Below are positions 27,373 through 35,818 of a stretch of 64,000 nt of DNA, in pieces (the stretch's first letter is position 1; each line of letters begins with the position of its first letter). The stretch is from NCBI GenBank assembly GCA_900472625.1, contig UCIT01000008.1, forward strand, positions 62,001 through 126,000. The letters are read 5' to 3'. The position numbers and the translations under genes were made by a program. The notes beneath the pieces were generated by a model. It saw only the letters and a program-made list of their open reading frames with translations. It did no database searches and had not been told where the DNA came from. This DNA is from Hyphomicrobiales bacterium (GTDB taxonomy: Bacteria > Pseudomonadota > Alphaproteobacteria > Rhizobiales > Rhizobiaceae).

Positions 27373-28134
27373 CTAGACCAGAATGCCACTCAACTCGGCC
27401 TTTATACGCAGCAGCGCGGGGAGATAGCGCGATACCATCGCCTGCATGGGCTCCTCCGTTGCCGCTAGACCGACGTTCAGCGCCGCCAGCGTCTGCCCAC
27501 GGGCGCCCGCGAGCGGCACCGCGATCGACCGTAGGCCGACCTCGACCTCCTGATCGATCGAGGCGTAGCCAGCCGCCTTCACGTCCTGCAGTATCCGCTG
27601 CAGTTCGCCGACATCCGTCTGCGATCTCGCCGTCCGTTGTACGAGCGGCTCGGCCGACAGCAGTTCCAGCGCCCGTTCCGGCGGCAGTGCGGCCAGCAGG
27701 ACGCGTCCCATCGAGGTGCAATAGGCAGGCAGCCGCGATCCCGGCATCAAGGCGATGGACATGACCCGGCGTTGCGACGCGCGCGCCACATAGACGATAT
27801 CGCCGTCATCGAGGATTGAGACCGACGTGCTCTGGCCGATCTCCTCCGATAGCCGATCGAGCCATGGCTGGACGATGCGCGGCAGTGGCATGGACGCAAG
27901 GCATCCGGTACCGAGACGCAGTACGCGCGGCGTTACCGTGAAATACTTACCGTCATAAGCGCAGTAGCCGAGTTCCGCCAGCGTCAGTAGGCACCGACGC
28001 GTTGTCGCTCGATCATAGCCCGATATCTCCGCAGCCTCCGAAATGCTGAGACGCGGATGCTCGGCCGTGAACGCCTCGATCACCTTCAACCCCTTGGCGA
28101 GGCCACCCATGATGTCACGTTCCTTCACCTGCAT
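27373..28134 (-). CDS. pcaR: IclR-family regulator, PcaR/PobR-like
   Basis: The 253-residue protein has an N-terminal winged helix (GLKVIEAFTAEHPRLSIS to LTLAELGYCAYDG) and a GAF-like IclR effector domain. It resembles PcaR/PcaU regulators that respond to beta-ketoadipate or protocatechuate, for example RATTRRCLLTL and GRVLLAALPPE. GGAG lies seven bases before ATG 28134; a second ATG at 28110 is possible. It is divergent from pcaIJF, and a near match to the known PcaR operator lies between them. Gene identity is by family plus context. Confidence 0.85.
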   Translation of the reverse strand: MQVKERDIMGGLAKGLKVIEAFTAEHPRLSISEAAEISGYDRATTRRCLLTLAELGYCAYDGKYFTVTPRVLRLGTGCLASMPLPRIVQPWLDRLSEEIGQSTSVSILDDGDIVYVARASQRRVMSIALMPGSRLPAYCTSMGRVLLAALPPERALELLSAEPLVQRTARSQTDVGELQRILQDVKAAGYASIDQEVEVGLRSIAVPLAGARGQTLAALNVGLAATEEPMQAMVSRYLPALLRIKAELSGILV

Positions 28135-28148
28135 GCGCCGACTCCATT

Positions 28149-28163
28149 GTGCGATAATCGAAC
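28149..28163. promoter_or_regulatory. PcaR-type operator
   Basis: GTGCGATAATCGAAC is a near-symmetric 15-mer whose reverse complement GTTCGATTATCGCAC differs at one base from the PcaR operator I recall from Pseudomonas putida, GTTCGATAATCGCAC. It lies 14 bases upstream of the pcaR start and about 95 bases before pcaI, as expected for a shared site. Confidence 0.6.
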
Positions 28164-28256
28164 AAATATTACATACCGCACAAATATGATTGCCGTCCAC
28201 ACCCTGCCCCCTTACAAATTGACGCGCTGGCGATGACGGGCCGCGATGGAGAATCC

Positions 28257-28964
28257 ATGGACAAGACAGTGCGAAACGCGGCCGATGCCGTCGACGAGAT
28301 TGGCGATGGAGCGGTCGTCATGATCGGCGGTTTCGGCGGCTCCGGCGCCCCGATCGAGCTGATCCACGCCCTGATCGACAAGGGGCCGCGAGACTTGACC
28401 GTCATCAACAACAATGCGGGCAACGGGCGCATCGGCATCGCGGCGATGATCGACGCGGGCATGGTGCGCAAGATGATCTGCTCTTTCCCTCGCTCGTCGG
28501 ATCCCCGCGCATTCACCGACCGGTATCTTGCCGGAGAGATCGAGCTGGAGCTTGTTCCGCAGGGTACGCTTGCCGAGCGAATCCGTGCCGGTGGCGCCGG
28601 CATCCCGGCATTCTACACGCCAACAGGCTACGGAACCGAACTCGCGCAAGGCAAGGTCATCGCCGAGTTCGACGGTCGGCCCTATGTGCAGGAACGCTGG
28701 CTGAAGGCCGATTTCGCGATCGTCAAGGCGCATGTCGGCGACACACACGGGAACCTCACCTACAGCAAGGCCGGCCGCAACTTCAATCCGCTGATGTGCA
28801 TGGCGGCCGCGCGAACAATTGTGCAGGTCTCGAGCCTCGTGGCCCCCGGCGGCATCGACCCGGAGCATGTCGTCACCCCCGGCATCTTCGTCGATCGCGT
28901 CGTCGCGGTCGCCAATCCCAAACAGGAAGAAGAACTAATCCGCCAGGGAGCGACATACCCATGA
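28257..28964 (+). CDS. pcaI: 3-oxoadipate CoA-transferase, subunit A
   Basis: The 235-residue subunit shows the CoA-transferase A-chain glycine loop GGFGGSGAP and FAIVKAHVGDTHGNLTY. With PcaJ it moves CoA from succinyl-CoA to 3-oxoadipate, the penultimate step of the beta-ketoadipate pathway. GGAGAATCC precedes ATG 28257. Its stop overlaps the pcaJ start (ATGA), giving translational coupling in a pcaIJF operon divergent from pcaR. Confidence 0.93.
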   Translation: MDKTVRNAADAVDEIGDGAVVMIGGFGGSGAPIELIHALIDKGPRDLTVINNNAGNGRIGIAAMIDAGMVRKMICSFPRSSDPRAFTDRYLAGEIELELVPQGTLAERIRAGGAGIPAFYTPTGYGTELAQGKVIAEFDGRPYVQERWLKADFAIVKAHVGDTHGNLTYSKAGRNFNPLMCMAAARTIVQVSSLVAPGGIDPEHVVTPGIFVDRVVAVANPKQEEELIRQGATYP

Positions 28965-29653
28965 GTAACGACAACAAGCTCTCGAACGCGCAGATCGCCT
29001 GGCGGGCTGCGCAGGACATCGCCGATGGCGCCTATGTCAATCTCGGTATCGGCTTTCCCGAGATGGTGGCACGCTACCAGCCGCCCGGCCGGCAGGCGAT
29101 CTTTCATACGGAGAATGGCGTCCTCGACTTCGGCGAGGCCCCGCCGCCGGGCGACGAAGACTGGGATCTCATCAATGCGGGAAAACGCGCCGTGACCCTG
29201 AAACCCGGTTCTGCCTTTTTTCACCACGCCGACAGTTTCGCCATGGTGCGCGGCGGCCATCTCGATGTTGCGATCCTGGGTGCCTACCAGGTTGCCGAGA
29301 ACGGTGACCTCGCCAATTGGCGGGTCGGCTCCAAGGGCGTGCCCGCCGTGGGCGGCGCAATGGACCTCGTGCATGGCGCCCGACAGGTATTCGTCATCAC
29401 CGAACACGTGACAAAGAATGGAGAGCCGAAGCTCGTCCAGACATGCACCTTCCCTCTGACGGGCGTTGGCTGCATCACCCGCGTCTACACCAGCCACGCG
29501 GTGGTGGACATCGCCAACGGCCGTTTCGTGCTCCGGGAAAAGCTCCCGGATCTGGCGATCGAGGTTCTGCAGGCCATGACGGGCGCAAAGCTGCATACCG
29601 ACGGGCCGGTCCTGGATCTAATCGTGCCTAAGCTTTCGGGAGGTGAAGCATGA
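28961..29653 (+). CDS. pcaJ: 3-oxoadipate CoA-transferase, subunit B
   Basis: The 230-residue B chain carries the active-site glutamate in FHTENGVLDFG, where the glutamyl-CoA intermediate forms, and the opening IGFPEMVARY typical of the family. It overlaps pcaI by four bases upstream and pcaF by four bases downstream. A longer reading frame upstream overlaps pcaI and is not expected to be used. Confidence 0.93.
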   Translation: MSNDNKLSNAQIAWRAAQDIADGAYVNLGIGFPEMVARYQPPGRQAIFHTENGVLDFGEAPPPGDEDWDLINAGKRAVTLKPGSAFFHHADSFAMVRGGHLDVAILGAYQVAENGDLANWRVGSKGVPAVGGAMDLVHGARQVFVITEHVTKNGEPKLVQTCTFPLTGVGCITRVYTSHAVVDIANGRFVLREKLPDLAIEVLQAMTGAKLHTDGPVLDLIVPKLSGGEA

Positions 29654-30855
29654 CTCAAGCCTATATCTGCGACTATATCCGGACGCCAATAGGCCGCTTC
29701 GGCGGCGCGCTCGCCTCCATCAGAGCCGACGATCTCGGCGCGGTTCCTCTGCGTGAGCTGATTGCGCGCAACGTCTCAGTGGATTGGGAAGCCGTGGACG
29801 ACGTCATCTTCGGCTGCGCCAACCAGGCGGGCGAAGACAATCGCAACGTTGCCCGCATGTCTCTGCTTCTCGCCGGCCTGCCGGCAAGCGTGCCCGGAAC
29901 GACGATCAACCGGCTGTGCGGTTCTGGCATGGACGCGATCGTTGCGGCTGCGCGGGCGATCAAGGCTGGTGAGGCCGACCTGGTGATCGCCGGCGGGATC
30001 GAAAGCATGTCGCGTGCGCCCTTCGTCATGCCCAAGGCGGATACGGCTTTCTCGCGCCACGCCGAAATCCATGACACAACCATCGGCTGGCGCTTCGTCA
30101 ACGCTCTTATGAAAGAGCTCTACGGCGTCGACTCCATGCCCGAAACCGGCGAGAACGTCGCCGAAGACTATCATGTCAGCCGTCAGGATCAGGACGCCTT
30201 CGCGCTGAGGTCTCAGGAAAAGGCGGCGGCGGCGCAGCAAAACGGCAGACTTGCCAGGGAAATCGTGGCGGTATCGATCCCTCAGCGCAAGGGGCCGCCT
30301 GTCGTCTTCGACCGGGACGAACACCCTCGCGCCACCACTATCGAGGCGCTGGCAAAGCTCGGGACGCCATTCAGGCGCGAGGGCGGAACGGTCACGGCAG
30401 GCAATGCGTCGGGCGTTAACGACGGCGCCGCGGCGCTGATCATTGCGTCGGAAGCGGCCATCAGCAAACACGGTCTGACGCCGATCGTCCGCATTCTGGG
30501 TGGGGCTTCCGCCGGCGTGCCGCCTCGTGTCATGGGCATAGGCCCTGTGCCCGCTTCGCAAAAGCTCATGGCTCGGCTGTCGATGACCCAGCAGCAATTC
30601 GACGTCATAGAACTCAACGAGGCCTTCGCCAGCCAGGCACTTGCAGTGCTGCGCCAACTCGGCCTCACCGACGACGATCCACGGGTCAACCGCAACGGCG
30701 GCGCGATCGCGCTCGGCCACCCGCTCGGCATGTCCGGCGCGCGCATCACTGGCACGGCAGCCCTGGACATGGCAGCAGGCGGGGGTCGCTTCGGCTTTGC
30801 AACCATGTGCGTCGGCGTTGGCCAGGGAATTGCGATCGCATTGGAACGCGTGTGA
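29650..30855 (+). CDS. pcaF: Beta-ketoadipyl-CoA thiolase
   Basis: The 401-residue thiolase has the acyl-accepting Cys in NRLCGSGMDAI (about residue 90), the His in AIALGHPLGMSGAR and the second Cys in TMCVGVGQG. It cleaves 3-oxoadipyl-CoA to succinyl-CoA and acetyl-CoA. Gene order pcaI-J-F with four-base overlaps at each junction is a tight operon. It converges on pcaQ. Confidence 0.94.
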   Translation: MTQAYICDYIRTPIGRFGGALASIRADDLGAVPLRELIARNVSVDWEAVDDVIFGCANQAGEDNRNVARMSLLLAGLPASVPGTTINRLCGSGMDAIVAAARAIKAGEADLVIAGGIESMSRAPFVMPKADTAFSRHAEIHDTTIGWRFVNALMKELYGVDSMPETGENVAEDYHVSRQDQDAFALRSQEKAAAAQQNGRLAREIVAVSIPQRKGPPVVFDRDEHPRATTIEALAKLGTPFRREGGTVTAGNASGVNDGAAALIIASEAAISKHGLTPIVRILGGASAGVPPRVMGIGPVPASQKLMARLSMTQQQFDVIELNEAFASQALAVLRQLGLTDDDPRVNRNGGAIALGHPLGMSGARITGTAALDMAAGGGRFGFATMCVGVGQGIAIALERV

Positions 30856-30939
30856 CGCGCCGTTAAGCTTCGGGCGTGGAGCACGCTGCGTGGATACCTG
30901 CGTACCAAAATTGCCATTACCTGCTCGGGGCCGGCGAAA

Positions 30940-31893
30940 TTACGTCGGGTTGCCCTTTGTAGCGCTCAGCCTTGAACCTGAAGTGCCAGCCGCCGCCTCG
31001 CGGATCGTCTGCACAAGGATCGAAAGCGGTAGCGACGGGATCGCGTCGTTGCGCATGGTAAGGCCCACGGCACCTTTGGTCTCGCTCGTGTCGATGGGCA
31101 GCACCACCAGCGCTCCATCCTTGATATCGTTGGCGACGACGCCGGCGGAAATGATCCAGATGGCGTCGCTTGCCCGGACAAAAGCACGGCCAAAGCTTTC
31201 CGATACTGTCTCTATCTGGTTTGGAAGGCTTGCCACTCCGTTGGCAATCAGGAACCGTTCGACGAAAGGGCGGATGATTGACGCACGGGTCGGCATCAAG
31301 ATCGTGTACTCGCCAAGCGCAGTCAAATGCGACTGCCCAGCCTCCAGCAGCGGATGACCAGATCGTACCGCGAAAACCACCTGCTCCGAATAAAGATGCT
31401 CAAAGGAAAATCCCGCCATTTGTTCCGGTCCGGCAAGACGCCCGACAACAAGGTCGAGATCCCCGACGCGGAGCTGCTCCAGAAGCACCGCGTTTTCACC
31501 GGTGACGATTTTTAGCCGGCTCCAGGTGTTCTCCTTCAGGAAGAGCTGAATGGCTTGCGGCATGATCCTCGTCGATACCGTCGGCAAGGCGCCGATACGG
31601 ATTGGTGGGGCATCGCCGATCCGCTCCTGCGTCACCGAATCAAGCCCCTGCCGCAGCGCCGTCAGCGCCGCGCCGGCGTGTTTTAGGAGAACCTCGCCGT
31701 AGCGCGTGATCTTGATGCCGCGGCCGTCGCGCTCGAAGACTTCAACGCCCAGAACGCCTTCAAGCTCTCGGATCGTCTTCGTCACAGCGGGCTGGCTGAC
31801 ATGCAGCAGCTCTGCCGTCTTCATCACGCTTTTCTGGCGCGCGACCTCGACAAAGGTTTGTAGATGGCGGAACTTTATGCGGCTGTCGATCAT
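30940..31893 (-). CDS. pcaQ: LysR-type activator of the protocatechuate genes
   Basis: The 317-residue protein has the LysR winged helix (KFRHLQTFVEVARQKSVMKT to QPAVTKTIRELE) and the long effector domain. Divergent placement directly in front of pcaDCHGB is the hallmark of PcaQ in Rhizobiales, where it activates these genes with beta-carboxy-cis,cis-muconate or gamma-carboxymuconolactone as inducer. Residues GRLAGPEQMAGFSFEHLYSE lie in the effector pocket region. Assignment rests on family and context. Confidence 0.9.
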   Translation of the reverse strand: MIDSRIKFRHLQTFVEVARQKSVMKTAELLHVSQPAVTKTIRELEGVLGVEVFERDGRGIKITRYGEVLLKHAGAALTALRQGLDSVTQERIGDAPPIRIGALPTVSTRIMPQAIQLFLKENTWSRLKIVTGENAVLLEQLRVGDLDLVVGRLAGPEQMAGFSFEHLYSEQVVFAVRSGHPLLEAGQSHLTALGEYTILMPTRASIIRPFVERFLIANGVASLPNQIETVSESFGRAFVRASDAIWIISAGVVANDIKDGALVVLPIDTSETKGAVGLTMRNDAIPSLPLSILVQTIREAAAGTSGSRLSATKGNPT

Positions 31894-31900
31894 CTCTCAC

Positions 31901-31916
31901 ATAACCCTGCAGTTAT
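31901..31916. promoter_or_regulatory. PcaQ-type binding site in the pcaQ-pcaD gap
   Basis: ATAACCCTGCAGTTAT has perfect ATAAC/GTTAT arms and matches the ATAACC-N4-GGTTAA pattern known for PcaQ of Sinorhizobium meliloti except at a few arm bases. It lies seven bases upstream of pcaQ. A weaker partner with the CTAACC half lies at 31943-31956. Confidence 0.6.
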
Positions 31917-31986
31917 AGGACCGCCACGAAATATCATTTTACCTAACCAGCTTAAACATTCAATTTCCTGTCGGGAGGAGTTTCCA

Positions 31987-32793
31987 GTGCAGTTTGCCCG
32001 TGTCAACGACATCGCTATGCATTATCAGGTCATCGGCGGCCCGGCCGATAAACCGGTTCTTGTCTTCGCGAATTCGCTTGGCACCGATTTCCGCATCTGG
32101 CGCGACGTGATCGTCAGGCTGGCCGGCGACTTCGCCATTCTGCTCTATGACAAGCGCGGCCACGGCCTCTCCGATGTCGGCCAGACGCCCTACACGATCG
32201 AGGATCATGCCTCCGACCTGATCGGCCTGCTCGAGACACTGGCGATCAAGAAGGCGATCATCTGCGGCCTTTCGGTTGGCGGGCTGATTGCTCAATCGCT
32301 CTATAAACAACGACCGGACCTCGTCAGCGCCTTGATCTTCTGCGACACCGCCCACAAGATCGGCACCGTCGACAGCTGGAACACCCGCATTTCGGCCATC
32401 GAACAGAATGGTATCGCCAGCATGTGCGACGCCATTATGGAGCGCTGGTTCACACCGGCTTTCCGCCGCCCCGAAAACGCTGCCTACAATGGCTACTGCA
32501 ACATGCTAGTGCGCCAGCCGGTGGCCGGCTACACTGCCACCTGCGCCGCCGTGCGTGACGCGGATTTTACCGAAGCAGCCAAGGCGATCGCCGTGCCGAC
32601 GATCTGCATCGTCGGCGATCAGGACGGCTCGACACCGCCCGACCTTGTCAAATCGCTGGCACAGCTGATCCCCGACGCCCGATACGAGGTTATCCGCGAT
32701 GCCGGCCATATTCCTTGCGTCGAACAGCCCGAGGCGCTGACGGCGGTCATCCGCGCGTTCATCGATTTCGCATTAGATGGAAAAGCTTCATGA
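31987..32793 (+). CDS. pcaD: 3-oxoadipate enol-lactonase
   Basis: The 268-residue alpha/beta-hydrolase hydrolyses 3-oxoadipate enol-lactone to 3-oxoadipate. The nucleophile Ser is in GLSVGG, with the acid Asp in GDQDGSTPP and His in DAGHIPCVEQP. The start is GTG 31987 with GGAGGAG six bases upstream; a frame open further upstream runs through the promoter and is not used. It is first of five pca genes and overlaps pcaC by four bases. Confidence 0.93.
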   Translation: MQFARVNDIAMHYQVIGGPADKPVLVFANSLGTDFRIWRDVIVRLAGDFAILLYDKRGHGLSDVGQTPYTIEDHASDLIGLLETLAIKKAIICGLSVGGLIAQSLYKQRPDLVSALIFCDTAHKIGTVDSWNTRISAIEQNGIASMCDAIMERWFTPAFRRPENAAYNGYCNMLVRQPVAGYTATCAAVRDADFTEAAKAIAVPTICIVGDQDGSTPPDLVKSLAQLIPDARYEVIRDAGHIPCVEQPEALTAVIRAFIDFALDGKAS

Positions 32794-33194
32794 GTGACAC
32801 TCCGCTTCCTTCCGAGCGCCACAGGCAGGGCTTGGCGACGCGACGCTCCGTTCTGGGCGACAGCCATGTCGATCGTGCCGAAGCCGTCTCGACGGCATTC
32901 GACAAGCCATTTCAGGATCTGATCACCGAAGCCGCCTGGGGCCACGTTTGGTCCCGCCCGGGCCTGACCAAGCGCGAGCGCTCGATCGTCACCATCGCGC
33001 TGCTCGCGGCACTTGGTCAGGACGACGAGGTAGCCATGCACGTGCGCGCCACCGCCAATACCGGGGCCAGCCGCGATGACGTCTGCGAGGCGTTGCTGCA
33101 CGTGGCCATCTATGCCGGCGTCCCAGCCGCCAATCACGCGATCAAGATCGCCAAGCAGGTCTTCGAACAGATGGACGCCGAAGAGGCGGCTTGA
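32790..33194 (+). CDS. pcaC: 4-carboxymuconolactone decarboxylase
   Basis: The 134-residue AhpD-like protein removes CO2 from gamma-carboxymuconolactone to give the enol-lactone used by PcaD. Family marks are WSRPGLTKRERSIVTIALLA and GVPAANHAIKIAKQVF. It is a separate gene here, not fused to PcaD as in some actinobacteria (PcaL). ATGA overlap with pcaD and a nine-base gap to pcaH show operon structure. Confidence 0.93.
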   Translation: MSDTPLPSERHRQGLATRRSVLGDSHVDRAEAVSTAFDKPFQDLITEAAWGHVWSRPGLTKRERSIVTIALLAALGQDDEVAMHVRATANTGASRDDVCEALLHVAIYAGVPAANHAIKIAKQVFEQMDAEEAA

Positions 33195-33203
33195 GAGGAA
33201 GTG

Positions 33204-33953
33204 ATGTCCGAAAAACCGAACCGCAAGCCAGAGTCCGGCGCCTTCTTCGCCCGTGACCTCAGTTGGCATCCGCCGGCCTATGCACCCGGCTACAAAACCT
33301 CGGTCCTGCGCTCGCCGAAGCGCCCGCTTCTGTCGCTCGACGGTACGATCTCGGAGATCACGGGGCCCGTCTTCGGCCACTCGACGATCGGCGAACTCGA
33401 CAACGACCTGCTCCACAACTTCGCCAAGCCTGGCGAAAGCGCCATCGGCGAGCGCATCATCGTCCACGGACAGGTCATCGACGAGCGCGGTCGGCCCCAG
33501 GCCGGCATTCTGGTCGAGTTCTGGCAGGCCAATGCCGGCGGGCGCTACCGCCACAAGAAGGAAAGCTACCTGGCGGCGATCGATCCGAACTTCGGCGGCT
33601 GCGGGCGCGCGATTACCGATGAAGAAGGCCGCTACTTCTTCCGAACGGTAAGGCCCGGCGCCTATCCCTGGCCGAACGGCGTCAACGACTGGCGCCCGGC
33701 CCACATCCACTTTTCGATCTTCGGCCACGGCTTTTCGCAGCGCCTGATAACCCAGATGTACTTCGAGGGCGACCCGATGATCTGGAAGTGTCCGATCGTC
33801 GCAACGATCCCGGACAAGGCCGCCATCGAACAGCTGATCGCGCCGATGGATTGGGGTAACACGATCCCCATGGACAGCCGCGCCTACCGGTTCGACATCG
33901 TGCTGCGTGGCCGCCGCTCGACGATGTTCGAGAACAAGCTGGAGGGCAACTGA
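33204..33953 (+). CDS. pcaH: Protocatechuate 3,4-dioxygenase, beta subunit
   Basis: The 249-residue intradiol dioxygenase subunit holds the catalytic Fe(III). All four ligands are visible: Tyr in GRYRHKKE, Tyr in PGAYPWPN and the two His in RPAHIHFSIFG. It opens protocatechuate between its hydroxyls to 3-carboxy-cis,cis-muconate. ATG 33204 follows GAGAGGAAGTG; a GTG just before it is less favourable. It overlaps pcaG by one base (TGATG). Confidence 0.95.
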   Translation: MSEKPNRKPESGAFFARDLSWHPPAYAPGYKTSVLRSPKRPLLSLDGTISEITGPVFGHSTIGELDNDLLHNFAKPGESAIGERIIVHGQVIDERGRPQAGILVEFWQANAGGRYRHKKESYLAAIDPNFGGCGRAITDEEGRYFFRTVRPGAYPWPNGVNDWRPAHIHFSIFGHGFSQRLITQMYFEGDPMIWKCPIVATIPDKAAIEQLIAPMDWGNTIPMDSRAYRFDIVLRGRRSTMFENKLEGN

Positions 33954-34567
33954 TGGCCCAGGAATTGCGCTATCTCAAAGAAACCCCGTCCCAGACAGCA
34001 GGCCCCTACGTCCATATCGGCCTGACGCCGAATTTTTGCGATATCGGCGGTGTCTACCAACGCGATCTCGGCATCGCGATGGTCAACGACAAGACAACAG
34101 GCGAGCGGATCACCGTCACCGGTCGCATTTTTGATGGCGCCGGCGCGCTCGTGCGCGATGCTGTCATCGAAATATGGCAGGCCGACAGCGCAGGGCTTTA
34201 CAACAGCCCATCGGAAATGCGCGGCGCGGCCGATCCGAATTTCACTGGCTGGGGCCGCTGCCCGACCCGCGCCGAAGATGGCTTTTATAGCTTCAAGACC
34301 GTCAAGCCGGGCAAGGTCCCCTTCAAGGACGGGCGCAGACAAGCGCCGCATATAACCTTCTGGATAGTCGCGCGCGGCATCAATATCGGCCTGCACACGC
34401 GCATGTACTTCCCGGAGGAGAAAGAAGCCAACGAGGCTGACCCGCTGCTCCAGCGCATCGAACACAGGGAGCGCGTCGCAACGCTTGTTGCCGCGCGGGA
34501 TGGTTCTACCTATACGTTCGACATCCGGCTGCAGGGCGAAAATGAGACCGTGTTTCTCGACATCTGA
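33953..34567 (+). CDS. pcaG: Protocatechuate 3,4-dioxygenase, alpha subunit
   Basis: The 204-residue alpha chain shares the intradiol fold (SQTAGPYVHIGL at the start, VIEIWQADSAG in the middle) but lacks the iron ligand set, reading HITFWIVARG where PcaH has the two-His motif. It packs with PcaH and lines the substrate pocket. It starts within the pcaH stop codon. Confidence 0.94.
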   Translation: MAQELRYLKETPSQTAGPYVHIGLTPNFCDIGGVYQRDLGIAMVNDKTTGERITVTGRIFDGAGALVRDAVIEIWQADSAGLYNSPSEMRGAADPNFTGWGRCPTRAEDGFYSFKTVKPGKVPFKDGRRQAPHITFWIVARGINIGLHTRMYFPEEKEANEADPLLQRIEHRERVATLVAARDGSTYTFDIRLQGENETVFLDI

Positions 34568-34614
34568 CAACGGTGCGGGACCATTCATTCCGCATCCGCT
34601 CATGACCATGAACG

Positions 34615-35676
34615 ATGAGACGACACATGGCGGCGATTGCCTTCGAACACCCATTTCTTTCCGGCCTCCTTGGCGACGCTGAAACGTCGGCGTTTTTCAC
34701 GGCCGAAGCTGATATTGCCGCCATGTTGCAGTTCGAGGCCGCACTTGCGCGCGCCGAGGCCGCAAATGACGTGATCCCTGAACCCGCCGCGCAGGCAATT
34801 TCCGCTGCCTGCGCAGTCTTTAGCGCCGACTTCTCCGCTCTTCACACCGCCACCGCCCGCGATGGCGTTGTCGTTCCCGAGCTCGTTCGTCAGCTGCGCG
34901 CAACCGCCGGTGAGGTAGCGCGGCATGTCCATGTCGGGGCCACAAGCCAGGACGTCATCGATACAAGCCTGATGTTGAGGCTGAAGCCCGTTGCCTTCCT
35001 GTTCACAACACGTCTGGCGGCAATCGAGTTGCGCATCGGCGAGCTTCAGCAGGCTTTCGGCGATAGGCCGCTAATGGGCCGGACCCGCATGCAGGCGGCG
35101 ATTCCGATCACCGTTGCAGACCGGCTACGCGCTTGGCGCGCGCCCTTCGACGGCTACCGCGAGACATTGACGCGACTACGCTTTCCCCTGCAGTTCGGCG
35201 GTGCGGCCGGCACGCTGGAAAAGCTGGGCGACAAGGCAGCAGCGGTGCGCAGTTCACTGGCTCAGGAGCTTGGTCTCGTCGATATACAGCAATGGCAAAG
35301 CCAACGGACCATCATCGCGGAGTTTGCCGGTCTTCTCGCAATGGTTTCCGGTACCCTCGGGAAGTTCGGCCAAGACGTCGCGCTGATGGCGCAGGCCGGA
35401 GACGAAATTGCGCTCACGGGCGGCGGCGGGTCATCCGCTATCGCACACAAGCAGAACCCCGTTGCGGCCGAGACGCTGGTAGCGCTGGCACGCTTCAACG
35501 CGACGCAGGTCTCTGCGATCCACCATTCGATGGTGCACGAACAGGAGCGCTCCGGTGCGTCCTGGACGCTCGAATGGCTGGTACTACCGCAGATGGCTAT
35601 TGCGACGGGTGCCGCGCTGCGTCTCTCGCACGAACTCGCGAACAAAATTGAGCGACTTGGAAAGGCTGCTACATAA
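34615..35676 (+). CDS. pcaB: 3-carboxy-cis,cis-muconate cycloisomerase
   Basis: The 353-residue fumarase/aspartase-superfamily enzyme forms gamma-carboxymuconolactone from carboxymuconate. The superfamily signature is GSSAIAHKQNPVAAE near residue 278, and HVGATSQDVIDT is the substrate-binding block. An ATG at 34627 (MAAIAFEHPFLS) is an equally good start. It is the short rhizobial form; pseudomonad PcaB is about 450 residues. It ends the pcaDCHGB operon. Confidence 0.92.
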   Translation: MRRHMAAIAFEHPFLSGLLGDAETSAFFTAEADIAAMLQFEAALARAEAANDVIPEPAAQAISAACAVFSADFSALHTATARDGVVVPELVRQLRATAGEVARHVHVGATSQDVIDTSLMLRLKPVAFLFTTRLAAIELRIGELQQAFGDRPLMGRTRMQAAIPITVADRLRAWRAPFDGYRETLTRLRFPLQFGGAAGTLEKLGDKAAAVRSSLAQELGLVDIQQWQSQRTIIAEFAGLLAMVSGTLGKFGQDVALMAQAGDEIALTGGGGSSAIAHKQNPVAAETLVALARFNATQVSAIHHSMVHEQERSGASWTLEWLVLPQMAIATGAALRLSHELANKIERLGKAAT

Positions 35677-35746
35677 CCCCGATGCGTGACTTGCAGCGTT
35701 CATTCCATCTGCCTTAGTAACGGAGTGTTACTCCACGGGTCGCACG

Positions 35747-35782
35747 CGGACGCGTCCGGCGCCGTGAGGAGACTCGAACCGC
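35747..35782 (-). other. tRNA 3'-end-like scrap
   Basis: On the minus strand GGTTCGAGTCTCC followed by TCACGGCGCC resembles the T-loop and acceptor end of a tRNA. The 5' side of the T-stem does not pair and no tRNA body precedes it. It may be a recombination or integration scar next to the clipped toxin gene, or chance. Confidence 0.25.
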
Positions 35783-35818
35783 GCCCTGGAATTCTAGGGG
35801 CTTTAAGCGATCCAAGGA

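Noticed and set aside
32619..33728. 369-codon minus-strand frame opposite pcaD-pcaC-pcaH
   Set aside because: It is antisense to three tightly coupled, recognisable pca genes.
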